Shown: in pieces, positions 44,998-53,029 of the stretch
Numbering within the stretch: the stretch's first letter is position 1
Layout of the letters: each line of letters begins with the position of its first letter
Assembly: GCA_004172935.1 (NCBI GenBank)
Contig: SDZD01000043.1
Span: 1 to 55,446, forward strand
Reading direction: 5' to 3'
Length of the DNA: 55,446 bases
Origin: a bacterium
GTDB lineage: Bacteria; Armatimonadota; Abditibacteriia; Abditibacteriales; Abditibacteriaceae
Translations under genes and position numbers: made by a program
The notes under the pieces: model-generated
What the model was told of the DNA's origin: nothing
Databases searched by the model: none
What the model saw: only the letters and a program-made list of their open reading frames with translations

Positions 44998-46206
44998 ATG
45001 AAAAACACTTCGGTCTCTTTATTCGCCTTAGCGTTGGCGACTAGCTTCGGGGCGAACTTCCCATTGCACGCACAAACCGCCACTCCCAGTACCAATCTGG
45101 CGAAGGGCAAAAAGTACGTTTCCAGCGACCTTAACACAGCGGGTTGGGATGGCGGCCTAACCGATGGCTCGTGGCGCTCCGAGCGCGAAAATACCTATGC
45201 GACGGGCAATTCGACCGTTTTCCCAAAAACCGTCACCATAGATTTGGAAGCACCCGTTTCATTGGGCTACGTGGCGATTGGAGTACCGCCCTTCGGCTCC
45301 ACAAAAACCGTCAAGGTGTCACTCAGCGAAGATGGAGTGACTTTCACTGAGGTCGGCAGCACCACTTTCTCACTCAAAAAAGAAGAGAAGCACCTCTTCG
45401 ACTTTGCGGCTCAAACCGCGCGTTATGTGCGCCTCACCTACGTCGATAACTACACCGAAAACGCGGGCTACCCACCAGTCCACGCCTTTACCACCGAAGT
45501 CGCGGTTTACGCCCCCGGCGCCGCGCCAGTTCTGCCTACAACTCCCACCGGGCCAGAGCCAACCGATGTAGGTGCCCCCAAACTGGGCGCTGGCGATATT
45601 ATCAACGAGGGCTTCCTCAAATCGCACCAGTCGTTCCTTCAACGCATCAAAGAAGGGCCGATTGGGGTGTTGTTCATCGGCGATTCCATCACCAACCGTT
45701 GGCGCAACAACGACGAGTTATGGAAACGCGCCTTCGGCAAATATAACCCCGCCAACTTTGGCATCGAAGGCGACAAAACCCAGCATGTACTGTGGCGCTT
45801 CGATAATGGCGAACTCGAAGGCATCAATCCCAAAGTCGTGGTTGTGATGATCGGCACCAACAACATGGGTTATCCCGCCGAAGACATCATCAAGGGCGAT
45901 AAGAAAATCGTCGCCGAAATCCATCGCCGACTGCCCGAAACCAAAGTGCTGCTACTCGGAATTTTCCCACGCGGCGCCGAAGCTACCAATCCGGCGCGCG
46001 CCAAACTCAAAGGCATCAACGCCGAACTGGCGAAACTGGACGATGGCAACCAAACCCGCTTCTTCGACTTCGGTGATAAATTCCTCGAAGCTGATGGCAC
46101 TATCAGCAAGGAGATGATGCCAGACGCCCTGCACCCGACTTCCAGGGGCTACGAAATCTGGGCTGATGCCATCTCGCCCCTACTCGCTGAAATGATGCGA
46201 CCATAG
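44998..46206 (+). CDS. Exported SGNH/GDSL hydrolase with N-terminal F5/8-type domain
   Basis: 402 residues from ATG 44998, opening a signal peptide (MKNTSVSLFALALATSFGA, cleavage near LHAQ). About 30-170 are a discoidin/CBM32-like sandwich (NLAKGKKYVSS, WRSERENTYATG, KTVTIDLEAPVSLGYV, RYVRLTYVDNY). After a Pro-rich linker the SGNH domain shows FIGDSITNRW (Ser nucleophile), GIEGDKTQ, MIGTNNMG and the block V DALHPTSRGY (Asp/His). This architecture is that of acetylhydrolases acting on bound polysaccharide. Nineteen bases from the GH2 upstream; it is the last gene of that unit. Confidence 0.9.
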   Translation: MKNTSVSLFALALATSFGANFPLHAQTATPSTNLAKGKKYVSSDLNTAGWDGGLTDGSWRSERENTYATGNSTVFPKTVTIDLEAPVSLGYVAIGVPPFGSTKTVKVSLSEDGVTFTEVGSTTFSLKKEEKHLFDFAAQTARYVRLTYVDNYTENAGYPPVHAFTTEVAVYAPGAAPVLPTTPTGPEPTDVGAPKLGAGDIINEGFLKSHQSFLQRIKEGPIGVLFIGDSITNRWRNNDELWKRAFGKYNPANFGIEGDKTQHVLWRFDNGELEGINPKVVVVMIGTNNMGYPAEDIIKGDKKIVAEIHRRLPETKVLLLGIFPRGAEATNPARAKLKGINAELAKLDDGNQTRFFDFGDKFLEADGTISKEMMPDALHPTSRGYEIWADAISPLLAEMMRP

Positions 46207-46263
46207 CCTGACAACTCCATTCGCCATCTGGCTCAAAAATCCCCCCTCAAAGGCCAAAAATCA

Positions 46264-46353
46264 ACCAATTTAGGTTTTAATATCTATACATTCCCCTTCA
46301 ATTCAATATTTAGCACCAAAAACGGTTTAAAATTCAAAACATTCGGGCATAAC
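46264..46353 (+). promoter_or_regulatory. Tandem ACC-N6-GGT modules upstream of GH3
   Basis: First dyad ACC-AATTTA-GGT (46264-46275), with TTCAAT 21 bases on, a poor -10. Second dyad ACC-AAAAAC-GGT (46315-46326), 21 bases ending GGG, then CATAAC (46348-46353). Centres are 51 bases apart, close to five helical turns, so two dimers could bind the same face. Confidence 0.65.
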
Positions 46354-46486
46354 TACGGTCTACAAATTCCAATCCGTTACTTCCATAAAAGAAGCGACCT
46401 TTCGAGTCGTCTGCATTAGTCTTCCTTTCAGTTGTTTTTCCAGGATGGCTTTCAGGCGTTAAATCGACGTTTTCCAGAAAATCCGT

Positions 46487-49400
46487 ATGAGTACCGTCCA
46501 AACGTTTTGTGTTGCTACGGCGAGCATTCTTCTACTTCCAGTTTTTACTTCAGCGGCGGACACAAATCCCATCTATCTCGATGGGAAGCGCCCTATCAGC
46601 GAGCGAGTCAACGATTTGATTCCGCGCATGACGCTGGATGAAAAGGTGTCACAGATCACCGATGACTGGGGCAGTGCCGCCATCCCGCGCTTAAAAATCC
46701 CAGCCCTGCTCAAAACCGAGGGGCTTCATGGCCAATCTTACAGCAACGGCGCCACCATCTTCCCGCACGCAATCGCCTCAGCGGCGACTTGGGATTTACC
46801 CCTCGTAAACCGCGTCGGCCAAGCAGTCGGGCAAGAATCGAAAGCGGCGGGCATTTACCAGACATGGTCGCCTGTTCTCGATGTGGCGCGCGATGCCCGT
46901 TGGGGACGCATCGAAGAAACCTTCGGTGAAGACCCCACGCTCGTTGCCCGTATGGGCGTCGCGTGGATTAACGGTTTCCAAAGCCAGGGACTTATCGCCA
47001 CTCCCAAGCACTTCGCCGGCCACGGCGCCCCCGAAGGCGGACGTGACAGCAACGACATTGGGTTATCGGAGCGCATTATGCGCGAAATCCACCTAGTACC
47101 CTTCCGTGCTGCCTTTGAGGAAGCTAACGCTGGAGGCGTGATGGCGGCCTATGGCACATGGAACGGCGTGCCCGATAACGCCTCAACCGATTTGTTGCAG
47201 GGCATCTTGCGTCAGGAGTGGGGTTTCAAAGGTATGGTCGTCACCGACTGCGACGCTATTCAACACTTCATTAGCAAGCACGCCATTTCAACCAACGCCG
47301 ATGGGGCCACGAAAATGGCGCTCGAAGCGGGCGTCAACGTCGAATGCGGCACCGTCTGGCGTAAAAACATCGCGGGCGCCGTCAAGCGCGGAGTCGTCAA
47401 CGAAACGCTCGTAGATAACGCCTTGCGTCCAGTTCTAGAAACCAAATTTCGCCTTGGCCTGTTCGAAAATCCGGGGCCAGCCCGCCTGAACTGGGAGAAA
47501 ATCCCGGCCTACGATACCCCCGAACATCGGGCATTGGCCCGCCAAATGGCGACAGAGTCGATGGTACTGGTCAAAAACCAGAACAAAATACTCCCGCTTG
47601 CAAAAAATCTCAAAACTATCGCTGTCATCGGCCCGAACGCCGCACAGGTCCAGCTCGGCGACTACTCAGCCCGCCCGGTCGAAGATCAACTGGTCAGTGT
47701 GCTTGATGGCATTAAATCGCACGTCGCTCAAGGAACTCAGGTGCTGTATGCTCCCGGCTTCTCGTGGCAAAACCCCAACGACAAATCGGGCTTCGACGAG
47801 GCTGTCAACATCGCGAAGCAAGCCGATGTGGTGGTTATGGTCATGGGCGACTCGTCCAGCAGTTCGTCCAACATGTCGCGTATCCCCGACACAACCGGCG
47901 AAAACCGCGACGGCGCCACGCTCACTATGCCAGGAGCGCAGAGCGACTTGATTAAGGCCGTCCACGCGACGGGTAAACCTGTCGTGTTAACGGTGGTCAA
48001 CGGCAAACCCTTCGTTTTTAACTGGGAAGCCGAAAACATTCCGGCCATCCTCATCACATGGTACGCGGGCGAAGAAGCAGGTAACGCCACAGCCGATTTG
48101 CTGTTCGGCGACCGCAACCCATCGGGCAAATTGCCCCTCACCTTTCCGCGCAACACCGGACAGCTGCCGCTCACCTACGACTACAAAACATCGGGGCGCA
48201 GCTACGACTACTACGATCAACCGTTTTCGCCGCAGTTCCGTTTTGGCTATGGCCTCAGCTACACCAATTTCAAATACTCGAACCTCCAATTCGCTCCCAG
48301 TCCACAAAACCCCGCTCAGGTCACGGTGACTGTCGATGTCCAAAACACCGGAACCGTCGCGGGCGATGAAGTGGCGCAGCTGTACCTCACCGACCCTGTT
48401 GCCTCAGTAGTCACGCCAATCATGCAGCTCAAGGGATTTCAGCGCCTGTCGCTCAATCCCGGCGAAACCAAAAAGGCGACGTTCCAACTCACTCCCTATG
48501 ATCTGTCCCTGCTCGATGTGAACATGAAACGCATCGTCGAACCCGGCGAGTTCCGCGTTCATATCGGCGGCTCCAGCCCCGAAATTCCCGGCACAGGCAA
48601 CGGTGGACGCGCTCAAGGCGAGAACCAGAAAGCCAGCGTCGGTTTCAAAGACCCATCTCAAGGTATTTCGGGGCAATTCAATGTCGCGACCCCGTATGCA
48701 GCGCGCTTCGTTTACACGCTGACAACGCCCCCCAAAATACAGGGCGGCGCCGAGTTCATGGCGACGATGACAGTGAAAAACGCTGGCAACCTGACCGATA
48801 TAACTCAGGCCGATCTGTATGAGGGAAGCAAAATTGCCTCGCGTCGCTTCGAACTCAAACCCGGCGAAACCAAAAGCTACGCTTTCCCGCTCACCATGTA
48901 CAAAGCGGGAGCCGCTACCCTGTCGCTCACAGGCAGCGATCAGTTGGTATCGCGCGCCATCACGGTCGCGAAATCGCCCGCCCGACTACGACTCGGCGCC
49001 CTCAAAACTCAAGTCGATGATGACGGCGTCGTTTCTGTCAGCACAACCGCAACCGATGTCGGCAGCGAAGCCTATAAAGGGCAACTGGTTCTAATGGTCG
49101 ATGGTAAGGCAACCACTTCGCGCGCCCTCACCATCCAACCCGGCGAAACCCAGAATGTCGAACTGAAATATGCCGCACAGCGCAACGGCAACCTCAAAGT
49201 TCAACTGGGTAATTTGACCGAGCAGAACATTCAAGTTCCCGGTGGCATCGGCATGACGTGGGGCGATGGACTATTGCTTTCGCTTCCATTCAACGAAGGC
49301 ACCGGAGCCACTGCCAAAGACCTGGCTTCAGGAAAAACCTTCGACATCAAGGGGACGCCGCGTTGGGATGCCCAATCGCTGACCATTAGTGACGGCGCTT

Positions 49401-50233
49401 TCGTCCCGGTGGGAGGCATCAATCTGGCGAACCGCTCCTTCACTCTGGCTACCTGGCTCAAGATCAACCAACTCAACAACGGCCAAATCGGTATCTTCGG
49501 TGGACGCGCCCCTATGGGTGCCGGACAAAACGAATCGGGGTCGACACTTCACGCCGGAATCCGCGACGGAAAGTTGCAGTTCGGTTTCTTCGGACGCGAC
49601 GTGGCAGGGCAAGCGGCAGTCCCAACCGGACGCTGGGTACATCTCGCCTACAGCTACGATTCCACCATCAATCAGGGCACCCTCTATATTGATGGCAAGC
49701 AGGACACCCAGAAAGATCAACTGCCTTATATGGGCGCGCTCGAAACCATCGGCACCACACCGCAAATGCAAGGCGGTCAGTTCGCCCTCCACGACCTCGC
49801 CGTCGTGGGCGGAGCATTGAATCAGGCCAACGTGAATTTGCTTTCCGAGAAAGGAGCGCAGTCACTGGGCGCAGGTACTTATCAAACCGAGTGGCGCCCC
49901 CTCAAAGGCGCTCTCTCCACGCTTCAGGCGTGGGCAGATATTCCCGCAGGGAGCCGCATAACCGCCACCATCGAAGTAGCCGATGCCAGCGGCAAGGCGT
50001 TGGATTCAAAAACCTTGCCGCTCGTATCCGGCGCGACTTCCCTGCCCCTGACGGGAATGAAACCCGGCGCTCAGGTGCGGGTTCGCCTCGACCTACAAGC
50101 AGCAAAGGGTGCCACCTCACCACGAGTCGGTTCGCTCATCCTCAAAGGCGATGGACTCGACGCCCGCTGGATCACCCCCAGCCAGTGGAAAAAAGGCGTC
50201 GCCGCTGGTGGCGTTTCGGTGGACGCCAACTAA
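46487..50233 (+). CDS. Exported GH3 beta-xylosidase/beta-glucosidase with C-terminal LamG domain
   Basis: 1248 residues, far longer than the usual 700-800. Signal peptide (MSTVQTFCVATASILLLPVF, cleavage near SAAD). GH3 N-terminal TIM barrel (WSPVLDVARDARWGRIEETF, KHFAGHG) with nucleophile Asp254 in VVTDCDAI. Then the alpha/beta sandwich (GDSSSSSSNMS, WYAGEEAGNATADLLFG) and a fibronectin-III-like domain (FGYGLSYTNF, VAGDEVAQLYL). Residues about 740-925 hold two CARDB/Ig-like repeats, and about 925-1130 a LamG domain (LSLPFNEGTGATAKDL). About 1130-1248 is an extra sandwich. Monocistronic: tandem dyad promoter upstream, strong terminator downstream. Retaining exo-action on xylan or beta-glucan side chains is expected. 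Confidence 0.92.
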   Translation: MSTVQTFCVATASILLLPVFTSAADTNPIYLDGKRPISERVNDLIPRMTLDEKVSQITDDWGSAAIPRLKIPALLKTEGLHGQSYSNGATIFPHAIASAATWDLPLVNRVGQAVGQESKAAGIYQTWSPVLDVARDARWGRIEETFGEDPTLVARMGVAWINGFQSQGLIATPKHFAGHGAPEGGRDSNDIGLSERIMREIHLVPFRAAFEEANAGGVMAAYGTWNGVPDNASTDLLQGILRQEWGFKGMVVTDCDAIQHFISKHAISTNADGATKMALEAGVNVECGTVWRKNIAGAVKRGVVNETLVDNALRPVLETKFRLGLFENPGPARLNWEKIPAYDTPEHRALARQMATESMVLVKNQNKILPLAKNLKTIAVIGPNAAQVQLGDYSARPVEDQLVSVLDGIKSHVAQGTQVLYAPGFSWQNPNDKSGFDEAVNIAKQADVVVMVMGDSSSSSSNMSRIPDTTGENRDGATLTMPGAQSDLIKAVHATGKPVVLTVVNGKPFVFNWEAENIPAILITWYAGEEAGNATADLLFGDRNPSGKLPLTFPRNTGQLPLTYDYKTSGRSYDYYDQPFSPQFRFGYGLSYTNFKYSNLQFAPSPQNPAQVTVTVDVQNTGTVAGDEVAQLYLTDPVASVVTPIMQLKGFQRLSLNPGETKKATFQLTPYDLSLLDVNMKRIVEPGEFRVHIGGSSPEIPGTGNGGRAQGENQKASVGFKDPSQGISGQFNVATPYAARFVYTLTTPPKIQGGAEFMATMTVKNAGNLTDITQADLYEGSKIASRRFELKPGETKSYAFPLTMYKAGAATLSLTGSDQLVSRAITVAKSPARLRLGALKTQVDDDGVVSVSTTATDVGSEAYKGQLVLMVDGKATTSRALTIQPGETQNVELKYAAQRNGNLKVQLGNLTEQNIQVPGGIGMTWGDGLLLSLPFNEGTGATAKDLASGKTFDIKGTPRWDAQSLTISDGAFVPVGGINLANRSFTLATWLKINQLNNGQIGIFGGRAPMGAGQNESGSTLHAGIRDGKLQFGFFGRDVAGQAAVPTGRWVHLAYSYDSTINQGTLYIDGKQDTQKDQLPYMGALETIGTTPQMQGGQFALHDLAVVGGALNQANVNLLSEKGAQSLGAGTYQTEWRPLKGALSTLQAWADIPAGSRITATIEVADASGKALDSKTLPLVSGATSLPLTGMKPGAQVRVRLDLQAAKGATSPRVGSLILKGDGLDARWITPSQWKKGVAAGGVSVDAN

Positions 50234-50253
50234 CCGCCTACCCTCCTTCATAA

Positions 50254-50300
50254 AAAAGGTACGCCCCACGCTCTTCACCAGAGCGTGGGGCGTACCTTTT
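50254..50300 (+). terminator. Strong terminator after GH3
   Basis: A perfect 21-base stem (50254-50274 with 50280-50300) with a 5-base loop, A-rich before and TTTT at the end. It starts 21 bases after the GH3 stop and can work on both strands. Confidence 0.88.
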
Positions 50301-50694
50301 AATAATCTCCACTCCCCTCTAACGCTGCCATTGAAAACGGGCAGAAAGCCGCGAAATTCCTCTGACTCATCAACCGATTGGCCCTCGAAACCACAAAAAA
50401 CCGGCTTTTACTCGAAAAAACGCGAAGCACGGACAATTTTCTCAGGAAAATAATACCGAAATAGGTTTAAAAAGCGCGCTCTATGGGTATATTAATGGTG
50501 ACCTCATCCAACGGCAGTAAACACCAGGACTTACCAGTTACTCGTGATAGTCGCGTGAATCGCGGCGAGGAACGGCTTTCGAGAACCAACTATGAAAGCA
50601 ACCTCGCCCAACCATTCAGCTGCTCCCTCAGTATCAGGAAAAGCGTTCTCTCTACTGCGCACTGGCTTGATCGAAATTAGATTCAAGGTTCCCT
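50301..50694. other. Intergenic/leader region of pilin 6
   Basis: Contains the dyad promoter at 50455-50493 and a ~200-base untranslated leader. A short frame beginning MKATSPNHSA at 50592 overlaps the pilin start in another frame, with no sign of being real. No other feature seen. Confidence 0.5.
50455..50493 (+). promoter_or_regulatory. ACC-N6-GGT promoter/operator module (pilin 6)
   Basis: ACC-GAAATA-GGT (50455-50466), 21 bases ending GGG, then TATATT (50488-50493). The long leader (about 200 bases) to the ATG at 50695 is unusual among the units here. Confidence 0.78.
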
Positions 50695-51474
50695 ATGTTG
50701 ACCCATTCAATCGTTCGCCGTACACACAATCAAAAATTTGCTTTCACACTAATAGAACTCTTGGTTGTGATTGCTATCATCGCGATTTTGGCCGCCATCC
50801 TCTTTCCCGTCTTCGCCCGTGCCCGTGAGAATGCCCGTCGCGCCTCCTGCATGAGCAACCTCAAGCAAATCGGCCTCGGCGTCTTGCAGTATTCCCAGGA
50901 CTACGACGAGACGATGTTTCGCTCCTACATCGGCGAGGCCAGCGGTAACAAGGCGTGGGGCATCCTCATCCAGCCCTACGTGAAAAGCACCCAGTTGTTC
51001 AAATGTCCGTCCAACACCCAGAACGGCTTTATGAACGACACTCCCGCCGTTCCTGGTGGCCCCAACACCATCCCCATCTCCTATGTGGCGAACTCCGGCG
51101 ACAGCGAAGTCGTTGACAACGCCAATGATGGCTCAAATGGAGGGCGCCCCATCGGACGCTTCGGCACGCAAAATGTGTCTCTCGCCTCGTTCGACTCGGT
51201 ATCGACGACCATCATCATTTCGGAGCGCAACAGCAACAACGGCGACCCGCGCCTCAATGCACCCGACAACATCTTTCAGGCTCCAGCCAGTTTGATGACG
51301 AACCATCTGGGAACAACCCTGTTCCTGTATGCCGATGGCCATGTCAAGGCGCTCAAACCAACAGCCACCTTTGCCAACGGTATTAACCAGTGGACCTATC
51401 TGAACCAGACCAACTACCCGCTCCGACAGGTTTGGAAAGACGTGTTGGCCGGCGCCCAGAACGTAATGAACTAA
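50695..51474 (+). CDS. H-X9-DG pseudopilin 6
   Basis: 259 residues: leader MLTHSIVRRTHNQKFA, FTLIELLVV, FARARENARRAS, QYSQDYDETM, and C-terminal HLGTTLFLYADGHVKALK. Ala at -1. The variable middle resembles pilin 1 most (PYVKSTQLFKCPSNT in both). AAGG precedes the ATG by 6 bases. A hairpin follows it, then the promoter of regulator C. Confidence 0.93.
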   Translation: MLTHSIVRRTHNQKFAFTLIELLVVIAIIAILAAILFPVFARARENARRASCMSNLKQIGLGVLQYSQDYDETMFRSYIGEASGNKAWGILIQPYVKSTQLFKCPSNTQNGFMNDTPAVPGGPNTIPISYVANSGDSEVVDNANDGSNGGRPIGRFGTQNVSLASFDSVSTTIIISERNSNNGDPRLNAPDNIFQAPASLMTNHLGTTLFLYADGHVKALKPTATFANGINQWTYLNQTNYPLRQVWKDVLAGAQNVMN

Positions 51475-51486
51475 GCAAGCAAATTT

Positions 51487-51537
51487 CGAGAGGGCTTCAC
51501 TCTGATGCCATCAAAGTGTCAGAGGGAAGCCCTCTCG
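51487..51537 (+). terminator. Long imperfect hairpin after pilin 6
   Basis: CGAGAGGGCTTC and GAAGCCCTCTCG form a 12-base outer stem, with inner CTCTGA/TCAGAG pairing. No T-run follows. Position 13 bases past the pilin stop and before the regulator C promoter suggests transcript end or stabilisation. Confidence 0.6.
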
Positions 51538-51594
51538 GCTCTGTCAGTTAGTCCAGAATCGAGAGAGGCTGTTTTTGGTTATTTGGGGGCAGGG

Positions 51595-51600
51595 TATAAT
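51595..51600 (+). promoter_or_regulatory. Promoter -10 of regulator C
   Basis: GGG-TATAAT as in the common module, but no ACC-N6-GGT dyad at the matching distance; TTTTTG 17 bases upstream could act as -35. The regulator C start codon is 157 bases downstream. Confidence 0.5.
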
Positions 51601-51757
51601 ATCATGGGCCTCTACCAAAACTATTGCGGAGTTATTTTGAGGCTTGCCCTCATAAATTTTTGCGCTTAACAACTAAAATTCTCTATCGACAATTCGGATA
51701 CAGGGGTTTTGTTAGAGGCTTAAAAGGGTCATTCTCACCCCCGTCTCGAAGGTCTCC

Positions 51758-52849
51758 ATGAAAAAAGTCGCATTAGCAACACAGATGATCGAAAAACGCA
51801 TTGCCCATGCCGATCATTTGCTGGCGGGCATTCCCGGTGAACGCCAACTCGCCGAAGAATTAGGATTGAGCCGCACTACAGTCCGTACGGCAGTGCAACA
51901 ACTCATGGAGCGCGGTACGCTGGTGCGTCAAGATAACGGTCGCCTCAACGTCGCCACCCCTGCGGGCGGGCTTCGCAAACAAACCATTGGCTTCGTTACC
52001 CCCGCTGGCGCCTCCGCCGACTTCGACGAATGGCGCGAAGGAGTTCAGGGAGTTTTAGAAGGGCATCAGGTAACACTGCGCCCCGTTTCCTACGCTCACT
52101 GGGCCGACAACGCTATTCAAGAAGCTCTATCAGGCTTCGATGGGATGTACTTCATTCCCATCGACGAGAAAATCCCCTCGTGGCTCGCCTCGAAAATGCT
52201 CGATTTGCGCTGCCGTGTCGTCGTTCTCGACCAAGACGAAAGCGCAGCAGGACTGCCTTCAGTGACACTTTTCCCAGAAGAAGCAGAAAACAAACTTTTC
52301 AACCACTTGACCAATCTGGGTCATCGCCGCATCGACTGCCTCAATACACAAGGCGAAGATGCCGTGGTGCGGGGAAGAATTGAAGTTTGGCGCCAGTACA
52401 TCGAATCCCACGGACTGGCGGGACAGTTGCGCTCTTCGACCGAACGCCGCCCCATCGACGCCGCCTATCAAGTCATTCGCGACGCTCTCAAGGAAGGGCG
52501 CCCCGTTGCATCCGCCTTGTTCTGCACAACTGGCCCCGCTGCAATTGGCGCCATGCGTGCCCTTCAGGAAGCGGGATTGGAAATAGGACGCGATGTATCG
52601 GTGTGCGCCGTCAACAGCGAGGGCATTGGACGCTATCTGTTGCGTAGCCTCACAGCGTTGGAAGCGCCTCCCAGAACACTGTACTTGCGTCAAGTGAGCG
52701 AATGGATGTTAGGTGAGGACGAGTGGCAAGGGCCGCGACTCATCCAACCCGAAGACGTGCCACTCTTTGAAGGTGAGTCAACTGGCCCCGCTCCGGCTTC
52801 GCCTATCGTAACTCCCACATTCGGCTTGAAAATGAAACCCGATAATTGA
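51758..52849 (+). CDS. GntR/LacI-hybrid transcriptional regulator C
   Basis: 363 residues. GntR winged helix (IPGERQLAEELGLSRTTVR, then AVQQLMERGTLVRQDNGRLN) with a LacI-like effector domain ending LFEGESTGPAP. It is a close paralogue of regulator A over its full length, with the recognition helix differing at only two or three positions. It is followed after 180 bases by xylA and GH43 on the same strand, suggesting a pentose-responsive role. AAGG lies 7 bases before the ATG. Confidence 0.92.
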   Translation: MKKVALATQMIEKRIAHADHLLAGIPGERQLAEELGLSRTTVRTAVQQLMERGTLVRQDNGRLNVATPAGGLRKQTIGFVTPAGASADFDEWREGVQGVLEGHQVTLRPVSYAHWADNAIQEALSGFDGMYFIPIDEKIPSWLASKMLDLRCRVVVLDQDESAAGLPSVTLFPEEAENKLFNHLTNLGHRRIDCLNTQGEDAVVRGRIEVWRQYIESHGLAGQLRSSTERRPIDAAYQVIRDALKEGRPVASALFCTTGPAAIGAMRALQEAGLEIGRDVSVCAVNSEGIGRYLLRSLTALEAPPRTLYLRQVSEWMLGEDEWQGPRLIQPEDVPLFEGESTGPAPASPIVTPTFGLKMKPDN

Positions 52850-53029
52850 TGGCCTGAAAAAGCCAGTCGAAAACACCAACCATTCTCGCCTTTAATGGGT
52901 CGAGAAATTTCATAACGCTCTGGCGAACCAGAACGCGCCGACGGTCATTTTTGCCCGTTTACAGCGGCGCTCGTTTAAAAACAGCACTTAATCTCCCCAC
53001 ACACCACAAATCACACAAATACATCTCAC
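52850..53029 (+). other. Gap between regulator C and xylA
   Basis: Only weak inverted repeats are visible: GGCCTG…GCC just after the stop, and TTCTCG-N11-CGAGAA at about 52884-52906. No dyad-type promoter was found, so xylA is probably transcribed from regulator C or from a promoter I cannot recognise. Confidence 0.35.

Noticed and set aside
50592..50828. Frame starting MKATSPNHSA overlapping pilin 6.
   Set aside because: It continues out of frame into the conserved pilin sequence, where it is only a shadow.
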